Source: Paenibacillus xerothermodurans
Lineage (GTDB): Bacteria > Bacillota > Bacilli > Paenibacillales > NBRC-103111
DNA length: 64,000 bases
Assembly: GCF_002220865.2 (NCBI RefSeq)
Contig: NZ_NHRJ02000002.1
Coordinates: 186,001-250,000 of the forward strand
Reading direction: 5' to 3'
The position numbers and the translations under genes are program-made. The notes below the pieces were generated by a model. That model saw only the letters and a list, made by a program, of their open reading frames with translations. It ran no database searches and was not told the DNA's origin. Position 1 is the first letter of the stretch. Each line of letters begins with the position of its first letter. This document shows positions 42,664 through 50,752 of this stretch, piece after piece.

Positions 42664-42757
42664 TGGAATAGCGAACAGATACGGTGGTGAGTATCCTCTG
42701 GAGGAGAGATACGGCCGGAAGAGGATACCCCCGTTTTGAGTGTTCTGCGCTATTCCA
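42664..42757. repeat. 94-bp two-tier palindromic element
   Basis: Outer arms TGGAATAGCG (42664-42673) and CGCTATTCCA (42748-42757) are perfect 10-bp complements, extended by AACA/TGTT. Inner arms GTATCCTCT (42691-42699) and AGAGGATAC (42720-42728) are a perfect 9-bp pair around a 20-nt loop. ACGG and CCGT can pair between the tiers. There is no open frame of note inside. It could be a structured RNA or a small inverted-repeat mobile element. Confidence 0.65.
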
Positions 42758-42808
42758 GTCAGCACTTTCCCGCCACACTGACCGCTCAATCGAGGCCGGA
42801 TTCTACGA

Positions 42809-43485
42809 TCACATCCATTCGCAGCCTTTTTTACGAAGCACTTCGTCCACCCAACTGCGATCCACTGTCCCATTGTCAATGGACTCCATAACGTCCGCTT
42901 CCATCGCCATTGTCTTCCGGACCTTATCGATGAGCGCTTCTGCGTATTCGAAAGGTACAACAACAACGCCGTCCATGTCTGCCAAAATGATATCTCCCGG
43001 GCGAATGATCGCTCCCCCCACTTGAACCGTCACGTTGATTTCGCCGGGGCCATCTTTGTAAGGACCGCGATGTGTTACGCCTCTGGCATACAGCGGATAG
43101 TGAGGTCGCGTATTTGCTCAAAGTCGCGTATGGCTCCATCGATAATGAAGCCCTCCACTCCCCGCTTTTTAGCGATGTTGACCATAATCTCCCCCATCAT
43201 GGAATTCGTCTGGTCACCGCCCGCATCTACCACGATCACATCCCCGGGGCCCGCCATATCGATCGCCTTATGTACCATTAAATTATCTCCTGGTCTCGTT
43301 TTGACAGTGAACGCTGAGCCAACTAATTTGCCGCTCGTATGGATCGGACGAATGGCAGCGTGCACTGCATTCAAGCGGTTCATATTGTCCGACAGATGTG
43401 CCGTGACAAACTCATGATATTGTGCCAGCACCGGGTCAGGCACCTTTCTTACTTTCGGGAAAATGCGAAAACCAATGTTATTCAT
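42809..43485 (-). pseudogene. RraA-family protein (HMG aldolase-like) gene split by a frameshift
   Basis: The first 136 codons (from 43485) give the N-terminal half with AIDMAGPGDVIVVDAGGDQT and the substrate and metal motif FIIDGAIRDFEQIRDL. They run into a stop at 43075 after a -1 shift near 43097-43100. The other frame continues PLYARGVTHRGPYKDGPGEI, VGGAIIRPGDIILADMDGVV and so on to 42809. The total of 677 bases is one short of a multiple of three. Intact members are aldolases for 4-hydroxy-4-methyl-2-oxoglutarate and related acids, or RNase E inhibitors; a catabolic role is likelier in this context. Confidence 0.8.
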
Positions 43486-43779
43486 ATCCGATTGTTCCTC
43501 CCATATTTATTATGAAAATGTGAAGCCTTACAGCGCTGCGAGCATGTCAGCACCACCTGCTAATATTTATATTGCGTGGACAGTACTTTTAGATCATTGT
43601 AAAAAGCCTTGTTCGTGTGCCAATTAAATAGCGACCCCCACGCGGCGGATTGCAGGGTCATCTGGCATTCTGTTGGCTTCAACTGGCTTGCTGCAGTACC
43701 GATTGGAAGCCGCCGGGAATAAATCCGGCTTATTCTGCCAAACTAGGAACACACAAAATTCGCCAGGAGGACTGGATCT

Positions 43780-44712
43780 ATGTCACCCCGTGAACTCGCT
43801 TATTCCGGCTCTTGGGCCCTTGTGACCGCTGTAATTTTGTATAAAGTTACCCGTGTTGAACATTGGGGGGCCGCGTGCTTCGCGATCCTGCTCCTGTCGT
43901 TAATCGGGGTTCGCCATGACGCCAAAGATACACCGTGGCCGATTTTCATGCCTGCCGGCTGTCTATCCCTGTCTATGTTCTATTTGATCTATGCAAACGC
44001 AGGAGGCTTCTGGGAGCATGTGGTTGCCTGGCAAACGGAGTCGATCCGCCATTGGTTTCATTGGAATGAGCCTTTTAATGCGATACCTGGCAATGATGCG
44101 GTCTTCGCCCGTCAATGGCAGCCTCTGTGGCTGACCGCTGTATTGAAGGCAGTATATATGTTTGGATTCACTCTGTCGTACTGGGTGTGTGTGATACGCG
44201 CCTTTTTCACGAAAGATGTGAAAAGGTTCGCCCGTTACTCTCTGGCAGGCTACCTGCTGCAGGTACCGCTCATTCTACCGTTCTATAACACCGTTCTGCT
44301 TCAGGAGGTTTGGTATGTGCAGGGAACACCGGATATGCTTGAGAGGGGCTGGGATGCCGTGGAGCAGGGGATAAATAGCGTAAACTGCTTCCCGAGCATG
44401 CATACGTCCATCGCCTTTGCGGCATTGTTGCTCGTTCAGCGGGAAAACAGCCGGTTGTATCGGGGGCTGATGACCGTGTTTTGCACAGCCATTATTTTCA
44501 GCACGCTGTATTTGAAGATCCATTGGGTTATCGATGTGGTCGCCGGTGTGGCGTTTGCGTACGTCTGCGTGAAGCTTGCGGATGTGATCGTGGACAGCAG
44601 GCCGTTTACAAAGGTGACATCAGCTTGGGAGTGGTTGGGACTGCGCCTGTATGCATTGCTGACAGGACAAGGACAAAAACCGCTGAGCAGGCCTGACCCA
44701 GGCAAAGTGTAA
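43780..44712 (+). CDS. PAP2-family membrane phosphatase
   Basis: A 310-residue membrane protein with about six hydrophobic segments. PAP2 catalytic motifs are NSVNCFPSMHTSIAFAALLL (His nucleophile helper, about residue 208) and LKIHWVIDVVAGVAFAYV (second His, about 248), the arrangement of inositolphosphorylceramide-synthase-like PAP2 proteins; the first KxxxxxxRP-type motif is not clear. Likely acts on lipid phosphates or undecaprenyl-pyrophosphate at the outer membrane face. The start follows CGCCAGGAGGACTGGATCT. It is one of the few plus-strand genes and converges on the class V aminotransferase, sharing a terminator. Confidence 0.88.
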   Translation: MSPRELAYSGSWALVTAVILYKVTRVEHWGAACFAILLLSLIGVRHDAKDTPWPIFMPAGCLSLSMFYLIYANAGGFWEHVVAWQTESIRHWFHWNEPFNAIPGNDAVFARQWQPLWLTAVLKAVYMFGFTLSYWVCVIRAFFTKDVKRFARYSLAGYLLQVPLILPFYNTVLLQEVWYVQGTPDMLERGWDAVEQGINSVNCFPSMHTSIAFAALLLVQRENSRLYRGLMTVFCTAIIFSTLYLKIHWVIDVVAGVAFAYVCVKLADVIVDSRPFTKVTSAWEWLGLRLYALLTGQGQKPLSRPDPGKV

Positions 44713-44746
44713 GACACCTATGGCATGAATGTGTGCCGACGAAAAA

Positions 44747-44781
44747 AAGGCAACTGCGCGATGTGTATGTGCGGTTGCCTT
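44747..44781 (-). terminator. intrinsic terminator between convergent genes
   Basis: AAGGCAAC (44747-44754) pairs with GTTGCCTT (44774-44781); on the minus strand TTTTTTT follows, ending the aminotransferase transcript. The plus direction lacks a good U-tract. Confidence 0.8.
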
Positions 44782-44790
44782 GTGCTATGT

Positions 44791-46032
44791 TCACCCTTTT
44801 CCAAGTGAAGCCACTGCCTCCAACCCACGCTTCACATCATCGGGTGAAATGTACAGCCCCGGTGTAAACCGTGCATAGCTTTTCAGGTAGGGTGATGACG
44901 TAGATATGATGTTTTTCCGCTTCAAGCGGCTCACCACTTGCTCCGTCGTATATCCGTCCACTTCGAATGCCACGATCCCTGCCGACAAGGTCGCGTCCAT
45001 CGGGGTGTGGATCTTCACGTGTGGCAATTCAGCCAATCCTTCTTTAACTTGACGGGTAAGCTCATACACCCTGTCCTTTATCCGCTGTTTCCCAAGCGAG
45101 TGTATAAAATCAAACGCATCCTTTAACGCCCAGCGGTGCTCCAGCGAATGAAAGCCTCCCGGTGTCATTTGTCTGCCGTCAAACTCTTTTGGCCGCGGCA
45201 TTCCGAAGGTCACGGCGTCCATAACGTACGTAAATGTAGGAATGACGGGTATGACATGCTTCCATGCTTCAGCCGTTCCTGCTATGATTCCGGTGCCTCT
45301 CGGCCCGTACAGCCATTTGTGGCAGCCGGCAATAAAGAAATCGCAGCCCATTTCGGCGAAAGATTCCGTTTCGATGCCGAATCCGTGAACGCCGTCAATG
45401 ACGAGTAACACTTTGTCGATATGCTCGCGTTCGTTGTTCAGGCGGGCGAGCGCGTCAGCGAACTTTTTAATTGGCAGCTTGAGACCCGTACTGGAATGCA
45501 CCCAGGTCAGCCCCACCGCTCTGGTGGTAGGCCTCACTTCTCGGATGAGCGCGTCCACCATCTCATCTTCCGTCGCAGTTTTCAAATCCTTAAACAGAGA
45601 GATTTGCCGGTGCTGGCTGCCTGCCCGCTCGCACGCTAAGCGGATCGCCTCCTGATGGGAGTAATGGTCATGTTCGGTAGTTAAGATTTCCTGGCCCGGC
45701 TTCATCATCAACCCGGTATATACCAACCCGAGACCCATCGTCGTACTGTCCGTCAACGCAATGTGATCCGGGTGTTCCATCTCTAAGTAGCGTGCAGCCG
45801 CAATACGAACCGACTGGGAGTATTGATTCTCGTGATCCAGAACGAAATACACCGGATCTGCGTCCAATGCCCTGCGATAACGTTCGATGGCTTCGCGTAC
45901 AGGTTTAGGATGGGAAGCGATAAATTGCGCTGCACCCAAATGGATGTAGTCGGGAGTCAGGTTAAACAGGGATTTCACGCTTTCCCAGTCCGTGTGCGCC
46001 GCAGCTTCTTTTATTTCTAAACCAGTCATCAT
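44791..46032 (-). CDS. class V aminotransferase (isopenicillin N epimerase-like)
   Basis: A 413-residue PLP enzyme of the NifS/CefD class V group. Key segments: YIHLGAAQFIASHPKPVREA at the N-terminus, ALTDSTTMGLGLVYTGL, VGLTWVHSSTGLKLPIKKFA, VLLVIDGVHGFGIE (PLP-contacting Asp-x-x-His) and FIAGCHKWLYGPRGTGII with the Schiff-base Lys near residue 240. These catalyse epimerisation, desulfuration or transamination of amino acids; substrate not readable. There are two adjacent ATGs; AGGGGAG precedes both. Monocistronic, with a terminator on one side and the Gly-rich gene's terminator on the other. Confidence 0.9.
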   Translation of the reverse strand: MMTGLEIKEAAAHTDWESVKSLFNLTPDYIHLGAAQFIASHPKPVREAIERYRRALDADPVYFVLDHENQYSQSVRIAAARYLEMEHPDHIALTDSTTMGLGLVYTGLMMKPGQEILTTEHDHYSHQEAIRLACERAGSQHRQISLFKDLKTATEDEMVDALIREVRPTTRAVGLTWVHSSTGLKLPIKKFADALARLNNEREHIDKVLLVIDGVHGFGIETESFAEMGCDFFIAGCHKWLYGPRGTGIIAGTAEAWKHVIPVIPTFTYVMDAVTFGMPRPKEFDGRQMTPGGFHSLEHRWALKDAFDFIHSLGKQRIKDRVYELTRQVKEGLAELPHVKIHTPMDATLSAGIVAFEVDGYTTEQVVSRLKRKNIISTSSPYLKSYARFTPGLYISPDDVKRGLEAVASLGKG

Positions 46033-46140
46033 TTTTCTCCCCTATATCGAAATGTATGTGCCAGTTCCGTTCCATTTATGGATGCCCAATTGACGCGGCC
46101 TTTATGCCTCTCCCCGATATGCCATCGTCCCAATAAAAAA

Positions 46141-46165
46141 CAGGAAATCCACGAGGAATTTCCTG
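46141..46165 (-). terminator. intrinsic terminator of the Gly-rich protein gene
   Basis: CAGGAAA (46141-46147) pairs with TTTCCTG (46159-46165), followed on the minus strand by TTTTTTATTGG. It is 15 bases past the stop. Confidence 0.8.
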
Positions 46166-46179
46166 CACTTGCGTAAACA

Positions 46180-46404
46180 TTACTTGCTTGTTCCACCCAT
46201 TCCTGTCTGAGGCATGCCTGGCTGGCCGCCACCGCCGCCGGCTTGGCCACCGCCACCGCCGTTTTGACCGCCACCGCCGCCACCACCGCCGTTTTGACCG
46301 CCACCGCCGCCACCACCTTGAGGAGGTTGTTGGTCAGCGAACGCCATTGGCACTACGGAGAATGCCACGCATGTTGCGATTGCTAAAGCGAGAATCTTTT
46401 TCAT
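46180..46404 (-). CDS. small secreted glycine-rich protein
   Basis: A 74-residue protein: signal peptide about 1-23 (MKKILALAIATCVAFSVVPM, cleavage after AFA), then a mature part of Gly runs separated by QNGGG, QAGGG and QPGMPQTGMGG. The DNA (46217-46320) is correspondingly an array of GCCACCGCC triplet-like repeats prone to slippage. ATG 46404 follows AGAAGGAGGTGAAA. No LPxTG-type sorting signal is seen, although a class F sortase gene lies just upstream on the same strand. It may be a surface, matrix or adhesive peptide; the function is unknown. Confidence 0.7.
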   Translation of the reverse strand: MKKILALAIATCVAFSVVPMAFADQQPPQGGGGGGGQNGGGGGGGGQNGGGGGQAGGGGGQPGMPQTGMGGTSK

Positions 46405-46540
46405 GTGAGTTTCACCTCCTTCTCTGGTTACGCGCTGTGAAACATCTTTCGTGAAGCCATTGTTATATTGTCCTTTTTGAAGCAAATTATTACATCGATT
46501 GCTATCAAAAAAATCGCACAAATTGACACACCTGACCATG

Positions 46541-47224
46541 CTAGCGTGATCGCGGCGCCATCGTGTCGCGTGCCAGCAGCTCAGTGAACACAACGAGCCG
46601 TTGTTCGTGGTCACCGGTCTTTCTGTTGTATCGGCCGGTGCACGTAATCATATTCAGGTTCGGTGTATCTGCCGGACCAAAAATTCGCTCTAACGGAGAC
46701 TCCGCCGTTTTAAAAGCCTCTACCGATTTGACCACGAAGGTAAACTCCCGGCCGCGCACATCGGAGACGAAAACCCTGTCGCCAGGCGACAACCGCTTTA
46801 AATAAAAGAACACCGCCGGACCTGTTCGGTTATCCAGATGGCCGGAAATAACGGCGTTGCCCTTCTGACCGGGCCTCGTCCACGGCGAAAGTATGCCCGC
46901 CTTCCTATCGTCTGCCGGCACACCCATGCTGCCATTCGCTAGCACACCCACTGGCTCAACTGGGGCGTTCAATTTGATCGCCGGGATGCGCAGCCGGTCG
47001 GGCAGTATACTGGGGCCGTCCGGCGGGGTATCCGGTATGGGCGGATCAGGCACCACGAACCGGCCGGCATTGGGCGCGCTGGACTCGGCCTGCCGCACGC
47101 TGCGTAAAGCAGTGCCCACCTGTTCGGCATCCATAGCGGTGCCTGTCTGGTCAAGTCCAACCGCTAACAGGAGTATAAAAATGATCAAGCCAACGACATA
47201 TTTGCCTCTTCCCAGCGTTTTCAT
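46541..47224 (-). CDS. class F sortase
   Basis: A 227-residue membrane-anchored transpeptidase. One membrane segment lies near the N-terminus (about 9-25), with a Pro-rich linker to about 80 (PDPPIPDTPPDGPSILPDRL). The sortase beta-barrel follows: catalytic His in NAVISGHLDN near 130, Cys in NMITCTGRYNRKTGDHEQRL near 193, and Arg in the following EQRLVV. Class F enzymes attach a few surface proteins to the wall and recognise LPxTG-like motifs; no clear substrate is encoded in this window. The Gly-rich secreted protein gene follows 137 bases downstream. Confidence 0.9.
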   Translation of the reverse strand: MKTLGRGKYVVGLIIFILLLAVGLDQTGTAMDAEQVGTALRSVRQAESSAPNAGRFVVPDPPIPDTPPDGPSILPDRLRIPAIKLNAPVEPVGVLANGSMGVPADDRKAGILSPWTRPGQKGNAVISGHLDNRTGPAVFFYLKRLSPGDRVFVSDVRGREFTFVVKSVEAFKTAESPLERIFGPADTPNLNMITCTGRYNRKTGDHEQRLVVFTELLARDTMAPRSR

Positions 47225-47392
47225 TGGTCCATCACCGAAAGACTCTCCTCAGCCGCAGAAATTAATACTAGATAGGTTGACCTGTTGTGACGCCGGCTAT
47301 GAGCTCTCAGCAGCGGCAATTGCTTTCCAGCTTAGCCAGCGGCTGGACCCTTCCCATATACACTCAGCGAGCCCACGCGCATGAAAAAAGCC

Positions 47393-47411
47393 GGCACCGG
47401 GAGTCGGTGCC
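47393..47411 (-). terminator. intrinsic terminator of the DUF3918 peptide gene
   Basis: GGCACCG (47393-47399) pairs with CGGTGCC (47405-47411), followed on the minus strand by GGCTTTTTTC. It is about 20 bases after the stop at 47430. Confidence 0.8.
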
Positions 47412-47429
47412 AGCTGATACACTGAATTA

Positions 47430-47564
47430 TTACGGTTTCATGTTTGTCCGTTTAGCTGAGCCTACAGCAGATTGAATAAAGTTCATTATTTTTTGGCGTG
47501 ACTCTTTGTTCTTTAACAGATAAGCGGCTCCCATTCCTAACGCAGTCATTAGCTTTTTGTTCAT
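47430..47564 (-). CDS. DUF3918-like (YrzQ-type) small protein
   Basis: A 44-residue peptide starting MNKKLMTALGMGAAYLLKNK. A short hydrophobic stretch (about 5-17, ALGMGAAYLL) is followed by a basic amphipathic helix (ESRQKIMNFIQSAVGSAKRT). The size, the 'MNK.L..LlalGaGaA' opening and the basic tail match the DUF3918/YrzQ family of small Bacillales membrane-associated proteins, whose function is unknown. ATG 47564 has AGGAGGT 7 bases upstream, and a terminator follows, so it is a confident gene despite its size. Confidence 0.75.
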   Translation of the reverse strand: MNKKLMTALGMGAAYLLKNKESRQKIMNFIQSAVGSAKRTNMKP

Positions 47565-47656
47565 AGCAGTTACCTCCTGGTATTCAAGATGGCTTCCTTA
47601 GAAAATTACCCGTTGGCAAGATAATTAAACACGCCGCGGAGGCATGGCTGGCCAAG

Positions 47657-49258
47657 CTAAGAAGTCTTCTGCTCCGTGATAAGGCTTAGCAGGTAGGATT
47701 TTAGGTCGACCATACGATTCGTGTTCGGCTTCCGCTCCGTGCCGTAAACAATCAGCGGAAGGTCGGTTTCCGCTCTATGTAAGGAACCGTGGGCGCCTCC
47801 CCCGTAGTGCTTGGGCGAGTATCTGTCCGTTAGCTCGTGTCCCGGCTTCGCTGTGACCACCATCGGATCCCCTGCGTGAGAATACAGAGCAGCTCGCAGC
47901 CGCTCCAGTCCGTCCGGATAATTACCGTATTCGAGCTGGTCGCCCATCACCGTGATGTCAAGCGCAGCGGGATCCCCTTCGATTGTCCAGGCTTGACCGT
48001 ACCGATCAGTCAGGCTGCCGCCGCGCTGATACTTCATCTCCAGCTGTGGAGCGGCTGTGAGGACATGAATCCAGCCCTTCTCCTGCCATGCGATCAGATC
48101 GATTCGATCGTCCTGCCGAATCACGTCTGCGACTTCACGGAACGATTGGCGTGCCTTAAGCTTGTAAACATAAGCCATGGTCTCATTGACAGCCAAAACC
48201 AGCTCGGTGTCGTCACTCACCTTTTCTCCTGTGCGCAGCACCTTGTAGCCGCTTAACTGCGCGGATAAGTCGATCATCGCCCGCTCGGGGCCCGATACGA
48301 TGGCAGCCACGCCACTGTCGCCCATTACGACAAAAATCGCCTGCTGCTTGGCTTGTTCCGGCGAGCCGAACGCCTGGAGCAGGTTATGTAGCTGCCCGTC
48401 AGCCTGTTCTACGTATGTCAGATCAGAAGGGCCATTGTTGTGCAGCGGCTTGTCGATATCAGGCAAATAAATATACAAGAAATCCGGCAGCTTATTGTGC
48501 CTAATCAGATACTCTGCCGTCGCCGCAGAGAATTTGCTGTTCAGCCCGAGCCGGACGGTAAAACCGTCGGCCAAGTCGACAATGCCTCTCAACGGGTTCG
48601 AAAATGAGCCGAACGCAAAAAAATCCGGAGCCTTGACTGTTAGTTTCTCGGGCAATGCGGTAAATCCGCTCAACCAAGCGGGAAAGTACATTTTATGCTC
48701 CGCTGCCCCACGGTAGATCATGCCGTTGATCGAGCCAGACGTGAGGCCCATCTGAGAGAGGTCCTCGTATATGGTCGGTGTATTTTTACTCAACTGCCGT
48801 TGATTGAGGTCCACGAGCGAGCTTAATAGCACGGTATTTAGTCCCTGATGCAATATCTCCATCGGACCAGTCCCATAGTTAATCAACTGTTGTTTTTCTG
48901 CACAATACCAAATTAGCCCGGGCACGTGGTGGCGGTCGGGATGCGTCCCTGTCAGCAAGGTGCTGTCAATGGTGACCGACATGGTGGGAAAAGAACTGAC
49001 GAAGCCGGTGTAATACTGTCCATGATCAATCAAATATTTAAAAGTGGGCAGCCGGTTTTGTCTGATCCCATCCTGCAATGAATTGGCGAGCAAGGAATCG
49101 ACAACAATGAGTATGACCTTCTTGGTACTGCCCGAGGACGACTTCACTCGAGCGAGATCTCTCCCGGGAGGTCTGCGCCGGCGGCGGAAGACAATAAGTC
49201 CGACCAGAACCAGGACCAGGGCCACGATCGCCCAGACTAAACCAATGATAAAATCCAT
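47657..49258 (-). CDS. membrane-anchored alkaline-phosphatase-superfamily phosphodiesterase
   Basis: A 533-residue protein with one N-terminal membrane segment (about 5-24) followed by RRRRR, so the catalytic domain faces the side set by the positive-inside rule (outside if cleaved or Nin). The type I phosphodiesterase/nucleotide pyrophosphatase pattern is present: KKVILIVVDSLLANSLQDGI (metal Asp), FPTMSVTIDSTLLTGTHPDR with the nucleophile Thr/Ser and HPD, LYIYLPDIDKPLHNNGP, VVMGDSGVAAI (metal Asp) and AHGSLHRAETDLPLIVYG. Probably hydrolyses phosphodiester or lipid-linked substrates at the surface. Standard length; monocistronic. Confidence 0.85.
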   Translation of the reverse strand: MDFIIGLVWAIVALVLVLVGLIVFRRRRRPPGRDLARVKSSSGSTKKVILIVVDSLLANSLQDGIRQNRLPTFKYLIDHGQYYTGFVSSFPTMSVTIDSTLLTGTHPDRHHVPGLIWYCAEKQQLINYGTGPMEILHQGLNTVLLSSLVDLNQRQLSKNTPTIYEDLSQMGLTSGSINGMIYRGAAEHKMYFPAWLSGFTALPEKLTVKAPDFFAFGSFSNPLRGIVDLADGFTVRLGLNSKFSAATAEYLIRHNKLPDFLYIYLPDIDKPLHNNGPSDLTYVEQADGQLHNLLQAFGSPEQAKQQAIFVVMGDSGVAAIVSGPERAMIDLSAQLSGYKVLRTGEKVSDDTELVLAVNETMAYVYKLKARQSFREVADVIRQDDRIDLIAWQEKGWIHVLTAAPQLEMKYQRGGSLTDRYGQAWTIEGDPAALDITVMGDQLEYGNYPDGLERLRAALYSHAGDPMVVTAKPGHELTDRYSPKHYGGGAHGSLHRAETDLPLIVYGTERKPNTNRMVDLKSYLLSLITEQKTS

Positions 49259-49359
49259 TTTTGTCTTTACCCTTCCCTGCTAGGTGAATGCTGTGCGTAA
49301 CCTTATGTTTCCAACCCGCACATAATGTTATCCCACCAGGCCAGGGCGCCGAAAAAAGA

Positions 49360-49380
49360 ACACCTCAATGAATGAGGTGT
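49360..49380 (-). terminator. intrinsic terminator of the tctCBA-SDR-cupin operon
   Basis: ACACCTCA (49360-49367) pairs with TGAGGTGT (49373-49380); on the minus strand TCTTTTTTC follows. It is 55 bases after the cupin stop. Confidence 0.8.
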
Positions 49381-49434
49381 CCGGGATGAAGGATCTGCCG
49401 ACTCCGAAAGCTGGGATAGCGAATAATGCTGCTT

Positions 49435-49914
49435 CTAATACTTCAGATCTCTCATCGGAATATTGTGCTCTTCGCAGTACTCCTGGTACAGCTTCAGTTT
49501 GGTAAATACATCATCCTGATAAAAGACATGATCTTGATCATCCAAGTATTGAACTGTGCCTTCTAGAATAAAGAGTGTGATCATTTCCTCTTCGCCATCC
49601 ACCACCAGCGTATGAATGTCGCCGGGCGGCTCATAGACGAACGTGCCGGGCTTGGCAACCCAGTCTCTCTCCAGATAGTGCCACTGCCCTTGTATCGTAA
49701 AAGCCATTACCTGCCCGCCAGTATGGCGGTGGCGGTTGACTTTGCCTCCGGGCTTTACCTTGAGCAGATTGATCCATTGTCCGGACGCCAGGTCAAAGCG
49801 CACCGGTTTGAACCACACGCGATCCGATTGAGGCACCCAAGGAATATCGTCGATATCGATCGCCTGATCCGGCAGTCCAACCATTTTCGTAAATTCATTT
49901 AATGCGTTTGTCAT
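49435..49914 (-). CDS. cupin protein, 2,4'-dihydroxyacetophenone dioxygenase-like
   Basis: A 159-residue single cupin. Motif 1 is GKVNRHRHTGGQVMAFTIQG with the metal-binding His pair and motif 2 is PGTFVYEPPGDIHTLVVDGE with the third His, so the metal site looks complete. The overall pattern, including VWFKPVRFDLASGQWINLLK, matches the 2,4'-dihydroxyacetophenone dioxygenase (DAD) group, which cleaves aromatic ketone side chains with Fe. It is the last gene of the tct transporter-SDR-cupin operon (26 bases after the SDR). Its substrate may be the imported carboxylate or its oxidised product. RBS AGGAGGCGATT. Confidence 0.82.
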   Translation of the reverse strand: MTNALNEFTKMVGLPDQAIDIDDIPWVPQSDRVWFKPVRFDLASGQWINLLKVKPGGKVNRHRHTGGQVMAFTIQGQWHYLERDWVAKPGTFVYEPPGDIHTLVVDGEEEMITLFILEGTVQYLDDQDHVFYQDDVFTKLKLYQEYCEEHNIPMRDLKY

Positions 49915-49940
49915 TGTAATCGCCTCCTATTTGTGTTTGG

Positions 49941-50711
49941 TTACGCAGGTGGAAACAACGAAGGATCGCCTGCCAGAAGTCCACCGTCCACCGGCAGCAC
50001 AACGCCTGTAATAAAGCTCGCATCATCTGATGCTAAGAAGTCTATCACCGCTGCGACCTCGTCCGGCCGGCCGAAGCGGCGCTGCGGTGTTCTCGACAGA
50101 ATCCTTTCCTTGAACGCTGGATCCCTTGTCGCACCGGACGACAGCGGTGTTTCGATATAACCGGGGCTTACGGCGTTCACGCGAATCTGATGCTCGGCCC
50201 AATCAACAGCCAAGCATTTGGTGATTTGCACTACCCCGCCTTTTGACGCTGCATACGACAACAAGTTTTTACTGCCGTAATGCGCGAGCATAGACGCAAA
50301 ATTCACAATAGCTCCCCCGCCGCTCGCAGCCATGGTCGGCTGCACCGCTTGGCACATGTAAACGGTTCCGTGTAAATTGACATTTAACACAGCCTCAAAC
50401 TCAGTGTCGGCCACCTGCACATTGGGAGTACGTCTGATAATTCCGGCTGCGTTGACCAACTTGTTGATCACGCCCAAGCTATCCGAAATTTCCGCAGTCA
50501 CCTGCCTGGCGTTCTCCTGATTGGACACATCCGCTTGAAAAAAGCGTACGTCGTAACCAGCCGCGTTCAATGCATCACTTTGCAGCTTGCCTTGCTCCTC
50601 AGAAATATCCACCACGGCAACGGTCATACCTTTCGCGGCAAAGCGCTGCACCACCGCAAGACCTAGACCTGAAGATCCGCCGGTCACAACTGCCACCTGT
50701 CTAAAAGTCAT
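49941..50711 (-). CDS. short-chain dehydrogenase/reductase (SDR)
   Basis: A 256-residue classical SDR. Cofactor motif TGGSSGLGLAVVQRFAAKG at the N-terminus with an Asp after the second strand (VAVVDIS), which favours NAD(H); NAAGI near 90; active-site Ser in GGAIVNFASMLAHYG and the Y-x-x-x-K motif in LSYAASKGGVVQI near 155; and SPGYIETPL in the C-terminal substrate loop. It should oxidise a secondary alcohol or reduce a ketone. ATG 50711 has GGGAG 8 bases upstream. It lies 41 bases after tctA and 26 before the cupin gene, so it processes the transported compound or its product. Confidence 0.92.
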   Translation of the reverse strand: MTFRQVAVVTGGSSGLGLAVVQRFAAKGMTVAVVDISEEQGKLQSDALNAAGYDVRFFQADVSNQENARQVTAEISDSLGVINKLVNAAGIIRRTPNVQVADTEFEAVLNVNLHGTVYMCQAVQPTMAASGGGAIVNFASMLAHYGSKNLLSYAASKGGVVQITKCLAVDWAEHQIRVNAVSPGYIETPLSSGATRDPAFKERILSRTPQRRFGRPDEVAAVIDFLASDDASFITGVVLPVDGGLLAGDPSLFPPA

Positions 50712-50752
50712 CCCCGCATCTCCCACTCTTGATTTTTGGTTGTTCAGCTGGC

